This document shows, in pieces, positions 6,315-6,349 of a DNA stretch of 6,349 bases (position 1 is its first letter; every line of letters begins with the position of its first letter). The position numbers and the translations under genes are program-made. Source of the stretch: Lachnoclostridium sp. UBA5890 (lineage in GTDB: Bacteria; Bacillota; Clostridia; Lachnospirales; Lachnospiraceae); NCBI GenBank assembly GCA_002431395.1, contig DJEU01000050.1, forward strand, positions 1 to 6,349, written 5' to 3'. The notes under the pieces are model-generated. The model worked only from the letters and a program-made list of their open reading frames with translations. It ran no database searches and was not told the DNA's origin.

Positions 6315-6349
6315 ATGTTGACATTGCAAGAAACAATAAGACCATCTGC
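6315..6349 (+). CDS. Partial CDS cut by the window edge, probable Phd/YefM-type antitoxin N-terminus
   Basis: Only eleven complete codons are present, reading MLTLQETIRPS. A strong GGAGGTGA (6302-6309) precedes the ATG by five bases. The IRPS stretch just after a short N-terminal strand resembles the start of Phd/YefM antitoxins in Clostridia, where it normally continues as an IRPSADLRN-like block. Members of this family neutralise a RelE/YoeB or Doc-like toxin encoded just downstream and repress their own promoter through an N-terminal DNA-binding fold. The palindromic promoter upstream agrees with this. With so few residues the family is a suggestion; that a gene starts here is well supported. 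Confidence 0.7.
   Translation, partial: MLTLQETIRPS

Overview
The window looks like the chromosome of a low-to-mid GC Firmicute of class Clostridia, most likely a Lachnospiraceae-type gut anaerobe. The reasons are strong AGGAGG-type ribosome binding sites, a T-box leader controlling an aminoacyl-tRNA synthetase, consensus sigma-A promoters, and a mix of AT-rich accessory genes with a more GC-rich housekeeping gene. No species can be named from the sequence alone.

Layout from left to right, all on the + strand unless stated: (1) a PPP-type metallophosphoesterase, probably starting at 70; (2) an AT-rich gene (879-1694) for a 271-residue protein whose motif order resembles the uracil-DNA-glycosylase-like superfamily with altered active-site motifs; (3) 27 bases later, a helix-turn-helix plus WYL-domain regulator (1722-2708), probably in the same transcript; (4) an intergenic region of 574 bases holding a large nested inverted repeat (2754-2899), a strong promoter (2924-2952) and a complete T-box riboswitch with a GUA (valine) specifier and a terminator; (5) valS, a full-length valyl-tRNA synthetase (3283-5931); (6) a terminator hairpin that probably serves both strands; (7) a 59-codon gene on the - strand (5998-6177) that converges on valS; (8) a promoter wrapped in a 10-base inverted repeat; and (9) the first codons of a gene cut by the window edge, whose beginning resembles a Phd/YefM-type antitoxin.

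The valS unit is self-contained: uncharged valine tRNA should be read by the leader and raise ValRS synthesis. The UDG-like gene and the WYL regulator form a small accessory unit of a kind often seen next to mobile or defence genes, although no further defence gene is visible here. The right end appears to be the start of an autoregulated toxin-antitoxin operon. The observations most worth checking are the nested inverted repeat, the UDG-like/WYL pair, and the apparent lack of overlap between the T-box antiterminator and its terminator.
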